NCBI RefSeq assembly: GCF_030704535.1
Contig: NC_081818.1
Coordinates: 1,253,001 to 1,317,000 of the forward strand
Direction of reading: 5' to 3'
Source: Vitis vinifera
Taxonomy: Eukaryota; Streptophyta; Magnoliopsida; Vitales; Vitaceae
Length of the DNA: 64,000 bases
In this document: piece after piece, positions 59,301 through 64,000 of the stretch
Position numbering within the stretch: the stretch's first letter is position 1
How the letters are laid out: each line of letters starts with the position of its first letter
Program-made: the position numbers and the translations under genes
The notes under the pieces: model-generated
The model's database searches: none
Told to the model about the DNA's origin: nothing
What the model saw: the letters and a program-made list of their open reading frames with translations, nothing else

Positions 59301-60883
59301 TTTAGAATCATAGGGTTCCATTGAGGGTTGACTCTTTTTCTTGGGAAGTTACATGGGGAAGAATCTTGGCCCAACTCAAAAGGGGGGTGAAGATGTCAGA
59401 AAGATGCTAATTGTATGGAGGAAAAAGGAAACGACTTATCACATCCTCCTTCATTGCATGAAAACAATTATCTTATGGCAACTGATTTATGCCCTATTTG
59501 GAATAAAGTAGGTGATGTACTCCTCAATAACAAGTGTCCTTTTGAGCTGGTATGGATCATTTGATGGGAAGAAGAGCTGGTAGAGTAGTTTATTTGTGGC
59601 TATTTTAGATCATTTGGAAGGAAAGGAATAGGAGAATGTTTGAAAATATAGAAAAAACAAATCAAGCAATTAAATAATTCTTTATGTTAAGAGTGTAGGT
59701 TAGAGTGTACATAGGAGATTCCTCAATGTCCATGGTGGGTTTAACTCTAAGTAGGCAAAGAAAATTGTTTTTTCTCTCTTCACTCTAATTGGTCTTGTAG
59801 TGCCTTCGTATACGTCATGTATGCTTTTGGTGCCCTCTAGTTCAGTGCTTCTAATATATTTGATCTTTGCTTATAAAAAAAATGGCTATGTGGAATAAGG
59901 CTTGGTTGATTGAGTTGAGCTAAATATCGCTATTTGGAACAAGGCTTAGTTGATTGAGTTCAACTACAATATTTTGAGTTGAGCTAAATATGACTACTTG
60001 GAATAAATCTTAGTTAATTGAGTTAAACTACTAGCTTTTTAATGAAGTATATAATGTTGTAAACTTTAGTATGAGGGGGATTGGTACACCTTTACAAAAA
60101 GGTGTTTTGCATTCATATTGAAGGTTCTATTGGATTGCGGGGAACCCAGGAGAAAATAAGTGGTTAAAAGGAAGGGATGCATAATTGCTACGACTACCCA
60201 TGTGGGGGTACCTCCACTAGTCACCCTATTTGATACCAACAATGGAACCAATTGCTATGACTGGATTTCGCATGGAAGTTGTCTTCTGTTCTTTAGGTGA
60301 CATTTCTTTGCAGTTTTCATGCTTTGGCTTTCTCACTTGGAGCATGGAAGTCCCTTTCTTTTATTGCCCCTAATATTGCAAAGGCCCTCAGCCCTAAGAT
60401 GTGAATTATTTTTAACTTAACGCTATCCCATTTCTTAACCCATTTGTTATAGGCTGCAGAGGGCAAAACAAGCCTCTTCAGATCGGCTGAGAGGGATTTC
60501 TCATGATTCAAGCCAGCAGATACAGTTTTACTTGGAAACGTATTTTTATAATAATTTAGTCATAAAACTTGTGGATAGAAAAATGAATTGGGGGAAGATA
60601 CCAAAATTTGTGCCGCATTTTTTCTTCTTTTTGTTGGATCTGCGTATGCTATGTCTTCTGTTTCCTAAAATATTCTTAAAAAGTACTAGCTTCCTTGTAT
60701 TATGGTGCTCACCTGTTTAATAAACCATAGTTATCATGCTCTCCTGGATCTAACATTTTAGTTTTTGGTGACAGAACTGTCCAAACTACTCCCTTGTCCA
60801 TCAAGGATCAGGAAGAGAAGGCAAGGAGATGTGAGTTTGTTCATGGGATGTTGTTGTCCACCATTTTCGATGACAAGTTATGA
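52544..60883 (+). CDS. Di19-family zinc-finger protein
   Basis: Drought-induced 19 proteins are small nuclear Cys2/His2-type zinc-finger proteins involved in drought, salt and light responses. Five exons join in frame: 52544-52619, 55168-55310, 55715-55792, 56527-56783 and 60775-60883, giving 220 residues. The start MDGDSWSARLSSATKRYQSA is the family N-terminus; upstream in-frame ATGs are in the leader. Finger 1 is CPFC...CCHIDDEH, finger 2 CPIC...HITLQH. A basic stretch follows (RKRKTRKGG, likely nuclear signal), then TLSLLRKELREGNLQSLFG. The C-terminus is KARRCEFVHGMLLSTIFDDKL. Intron 3 is AT-AC with U12-type signals, needed to give the expected VFK-MQRKRK junction. Intron 4 is 4.0 kb and full of transposon debris. 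A polyA signal lies at 60995. Confidence 0.94.
52768..53960 (+). repeat. Degenerate repeats in Di19 intron 1
   Basis: The phrase TTTGGTAGATGAGAAAATGG with AGGAAAATGAGGGGAATTG recurs about every 110-130 bases (near 52770, 52925, 53168, 53300, 53405), with weaker copies near 53650, 53762 and 53935. Most units continue with a GAGCCTAAGATA-type ending. This looks like an eroded tandem array. Confidence 0.7.
55793..56526 (+). other. U12-type AT-AC intron (Di19 intron 3)
   Basis: The intron starts ATATCCTTTTTCC directly after the AAG codon, matching the U12 donor consensus ATATCCTT. It ends TTACTTAACAGAAAGTTAC before ATGCAGCGC. TTACTTAAC is one base away from the U12 branch-site consensus TTCCTTAAC, and the branch A lies 11 nt from the end, within the narrow range for these introns. 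No GT donor lies at the codon where Di19 proteins need the join. It contains a TA microsatellite at 56326-56358. Confidence 0.92.
56326..56358. repeat. (TA)n microsatellite in Di19 intron 3
   Basis: About 16 TA units lie in the minor-spliceosome intron. Likely to vary in length between individuals. Confidence 0.9.
57110..57250 (+). mobile_element. LINE reverse-transcriptase scrap in Di19 intron 4
   Basis: The + strand frame reads VVRKVLSYF, then EEGHQILDVAFIANEAID, matching the RT block that reads [17 protein letters not shown] in the LINE at 3527-7318. The rest of the element is not contiguous. Confidence 0.75.
57480..58390. mobile_element. Possible LTR fragment in Di19 intron 4
   Basis: The middle has TTTATGTGGAAAACCCC followed by GGAGATAAAAAACCACGG, a combination that I associate with plant Copia LTRs, and the right end is GTCAACACA. 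I could not define both ends or a target duplication. Confidence 0.35.
58430..59395. repeat. A-B-B-A direct duplication in Di19 intron 4
   Basis: Block A (GGTTCCATTGAGGGTTGACT, then TTCTTGGGAAG and GGGGAAGAATCTTG) occurs at about 58430-58545 and 59275-59395. Block B (CAATAAAGAACT, then AGCCAAACAATAATTTTGGT and GTAGTTATATTCCCCAAAA) occurs at about 58548-58910 and 58913-59265. All copies are in the same orientation. Block A encodes a zf-RVT-like WEAMWGRIL, so A comes from a LINE. Confidence 0.8.
59396..59670 (+). mobile_element. LINE zf-RVT tail in Di19 intron 4
   Basis: On the + strand the phrases TTATCACATCCTCCTTCATT (HILLHC) and ATCATTTGGAAGGAAAGGAA (IIWKERN) follow directly after the second block A, giving the HLLLHC...WKERN signature of LINE C-termini. 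The frame is broken. Confidence 0.7.
59885..60031. repeat. Short tandem repeat, three units of about 40-62 bp
   Basis: The core TTGGAAYAAGGCTTRGTTGA with TTGAGTTNARCTA is present three times (starting about 59885, 59929 and 59991), the middle unit carrying an extra 18-20 bases. Confidence 0.75.
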
Positions 60884-61861
60884 AGAGGTTATCATCATGG
60901 CATGCTGCTGCTATGGTCTTCAGCTTTGCAGCCAAGAGCCCCACGATCTATGGTTTGTTTGTAGTGCATATTTCAATGTATCAAACGCCAATGAAATAAA
61001 ATGGTAGGAAATGAATGTAATTTATGCTGGCATGTGGAGTTTAGGAGTTAGGCTTGCAGAAAGACTCTGAATCATCTTATATTTTGAGATCATAATTAAG
61101 GGAGAAAAAAGAAAAGAAGCCCCTTTCCCTCTTATCTCTCTTCTTACAACTTGCATATTCACTAGAAGTTTCTTCCCATTAATTCACCAAATTTGGAACT
61201 GCACACGGACGTTATTTCTTTGATTATGGTGTTTTAGGTTTATTGGATGGGGGCGACTGTTCATGAACCTTTTAACCGTGGCCCTTTTCGCATGTAGTTG
61301 CTCAACTTAGACTTGTTTTTCTGTAAAAAATTCTTCCTCTGGAAATGCTTCTGCTGGTGAAACCCACCAGCAAGACTGTTGTCAATATTGGCAGTGGCAG
61401 ATAATGTAGTTTCCATGACCATCGGTACTTTATAAACGGATGTAACACGAGGACTTCTCAGAGGAGATCACCCACCTAACATTCCTTTTGTGCAAATGGA
61501 ACTCTTACCAAACAACCCTTTTCCCATTCCATCAATGTGGAACTCCCATACAACCACACATTTCCAAGATTTACGATGGGTATAAATAATATTACCAATA
61601 AGTAGCCCTTCTTTCTTTGTCTTTCTTCTGTGATAAATCCGAATTTGTAAGTCATAATCAGCAGAATTTTAAGACCACCGGAGAGTACAAGTGTACAGAA
61701 ACTTGTGTCTTTGGCTTCCAAAGAATAAATGTTAAAATGGGTGAGAACTAATCAAGTAAGCAGAGAGCCCATTTGGGTTCTACGTAAATGATCTTAACAA
61801 CAAAATCCTGTCTGAACTCCTAACCAAAAAATGATTGGGTGTGCTGGACTAACTCGCTGCA
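60884..61861. other. Convergent intergenic region between Di19 and the - strand gene
   Basis: AATAAA at 60995-61000 fits the Di19 3' end. The remainder probably includes the 3' UTR of the - strand gene. No other coding region is supported. Confidence 0.5.
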
Positions 61862-64000
61862 TCACTCCCTAATTCCTAGCCAATGTGGCAGTTTCGTGTT
61901 CAGAATCCTCCTCACTACATCACGTACATAGGAGTCAAAGCAACACGAGCAGGAGCTTTTCATCAGACTCATCTGCCCATCTGCTATTCTTTCAATGTGG
62001 GAGCAGATGGGCGGTGTTGGCACAGAGTGAACCTCGCTCCTCCTGTGCTCGAGGCCATATGCAGCTAAGATAGTGTGTGTTGAACTCCTTGCCACGTCCT
62101 TGAAGGTACTGAGACCTGCACCCAAGGAGGTGAGACAGTATGAGTATGACCCATTGGATGGTGTTTTGAAATTTTATTCAACATAGCAATGATGCATTAG
62201 TAAATGGCAATTTCAGGGCTGCAAATAGTGCAAAATTAATCATGAAACTAACATTCCTTAAGCACTAGTTGCGGGTTAAGTGCATTGAACTCATGTGTCA
62301 ATCCCGCGAAAAAACCTGAAAAACATAGTGGGCTGCTACTCTAGGCTTCTGCCAGAACTGGCCATGCACATGTTTCTAGGAGATGGATGGTATCGTGGTT
62401 TTTTGAAGCACAAAGTGGTTCAACTTGAAAGCCGAGAATGCAGCCAAGTCCACTTTCAGTAAACAGAAACTCTCACTCCTAATTTTGTAAGTACATTAGG
62501 ATGGAAATGTAGCTTCCTATCCTTGCCGAATAAACAGCATTTCTATTGGGACTTCAACCTGAAGCCTTCCACAAGCCCTCTTCAACCCTTTACTGCTTGA
62601 GCCAGGCCTGAAGGGCATGTGTGTATATACACAAATGCAAAAGCTAAAATTTCCTTACAAAATCATATAGCAAGTTAATCAAATCTATAAATTAGGGATC
62701 CAAACAATCAGGAACATATGCATGTTTATTTGTTTATATCAAAAGGAAGCCAAAGCAAATAAGCAAACATTCAGTGATTGAAGAATATTAAAATCTCAAC
62801 CTCTTCATATCAAATACACTTAAACTTATGATGCATGTCATGAATCTCAAAATTGTGGGGCAATAGTGATTGATTATAATGAACTTTGACTAATTATAAG
62901 CAATAGATAAGAGGGGTTATTAGATGATAAAACAACTATCTTCTCTTTTTATAAGGCAGGACATCTCTATTAAGTTATTAGATTATATCTTTAACTTCAT
63001 AATCAGTATAAATGCTTATTCCTTTTTTTCTTCCTTTTTTTTTTTCTTTTTTAAATTTAATTTAATTTTATTATTTTCAGGATTTTCAGAAGTTTATGGG
63101 TGCATTATTATCTGATAAATGTTCTACAACTATCTCAACTTTAAATGGTATTAAACATGGATAATTGCCATGTAGCACCCATTGGCATGACTATGTTTCA
63201 GAGACAAGTTTGACAGTAAACAAAAAGTCCTACCAGATTTACTAGGCTGGTACTAGTACAGTATATTATTCACAATCTTTTGAACGTAACAAGATATTGC
63301 TGAAGTGCCCCAAGAAATGCAAGCACACAAAACACATGAATTTCCTATCTTTTTGTATGCAACAAGATATCAGCATCAAAGTAAGAATGCACAGATAAAA
63401 ACTAATATATTTGAAAACACCCATATCTAAGGCTCTTTCCAGCCTCTTCAACTACATTGTCTAAAAAGAAGGAATGGTATGTGAAGTTGAAAAAAGGAAC
63501 TCCGAACTAAACTTACCTAAATCAATATCTTTGGACAAGCTTTTCAAATGGCTTCTAACCATTGATTGCAATTGTTCCTTCACCACATGGAAATGGTTCC
63601 CCTCTCTAACTGCATTAGGGGATACACTACCGTCTGACCTGATGCTTGATCTGCTGCTGCACTGATGGAGTTGCTCATTACCTGATATTGAATTGAATGC
63701 TGAACTGATCCCTACAAGTTCATCCCATAATGTCCCACGGGCAGGGCCAGCAGTAGCAGTAGTAGTTGGAGCCTGGATGTCTTGCCTCCTTGACTGGCTC
63801 AATCTTGGAGAAAGAAGATCCATATTTTGCAATGATGGATAGCGGTTGTCCTGTAAACTTTCCTCTAAAAATGTACTGTGAGATGTCCCAGTTTCTAGTG
63901 CTTTTGTATGTTGAGATGCTGTATCCAAACCCTGATCAATTTGAGAATTTAAAAAATCACTTCCTGAATTGGGAGCTGAATTCCCAATATTTCTAACGGC
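61862..64000 (-). CDS. 3' part of an unrecognised plant gene (partial)
   Basis: Two exons are supported on the - strand: 64000-63517 (open to the window edge, so its start is outside) and 62115-61862, joined by a 1.4 kb GT-AG intron (donor GTAAGT at 63516-63511, acceptor TGCAG before 62115). The phase agrees (GAT TTA G / GT CTC). The visible 246 residues have a Ser/Thr-rich N-terminal part (ETGTSHSTFLEES, APTTTATAGPARGTLWDELV). A compact C-terminal segment follows (STFKDVARSSTHTILAAYG, CSHIERIAD, CSCCFDSYVRDVVRRI) that looks like a conserved domain with several cysteines. I do not recognise the family and assign no function. It ends convergent with Di19. Confidence 0.75.

Overview
This window is plant nuclear DNA, probably from a woody eudicot. 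The grapevine (Vitis) genome is my best guess, from the feel of the genes and repeats rather than from any search. Supporting signs are genes split by GT-AG introns, very AT-rich intergenic DNA, plant-type LINEs in introns, a Sirevirus-type Copia element, many small MITEs, and plant-specific gene families (B-class GATA, Di19, SYP4, DPD1).

Six protein-coding genes can be supported. (1) Importin-alpha, + strand, 1301-9687, ten exons that join to 527 codons. Its fifth intron carries a 3.8 kb antisense LINE with an 11-bp target-site duplication. (2) A small LLM-domain B-class GATA factor, + strand, 13370-14212, with a 12-bp palindromic G-box upstream. (3) The organellar exonuclease DPD1, + strand, 22530-24977, with an acceptor-like site 13 nt before the ATG that suggests a long leader intron. 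(4) A SYP4-type Qa-SNARE of the trans-Golgi network, - strand, 30301-36880, eight exons, 327 codons. (5) A Di19 zinc-finger protein, + strand, 52544-60883, five exons, 220 codons. Its third intron has AT-AC ends and U12-type splice signals. (6) The 3' end of an unrecognised gene, - strand, from 61862 past the window edge.

Between DPD1 and SYP4 (about 25.06-29.56 kb) lies an array of at least seven degenerate tRNA-Thr copies on the - strand. It ends in one apparently intact tRNA-Thr(AGU) gene. Two of its repeat units also carry a fragment resembling the plastid trnA-UGC 5' exon and intron start. A solo LTR splits the array.

Between SYP4 and Di19 (37.7-50.9 kb) is a nested transposon cluster. 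It holds a solo LTR, then a MITE split by a complete 9.7 kb Sirevirus-like Copia element (TSD ATAGT), then another solo LTR in the opposite orientation with a perfect TSD (GATTG). The Copia element has decayed gag and pol, plus an extra open reading frame region downstream of pol. The LTRs share a U3 block crowded with CCGG/TCGACCGG palindromic words just upstream of the TATA box.

The genes are unrelated housekeeping or regulatory loci (nuclear import, transcription, organelle DNA turnover, vesicle fusion, stress zinc finger) and do not form a pathway. Everything else is introns, UTRs, small transposons and AT-rich DNA. No bacterial-type operon, CRISPR array or gene cluster is present.
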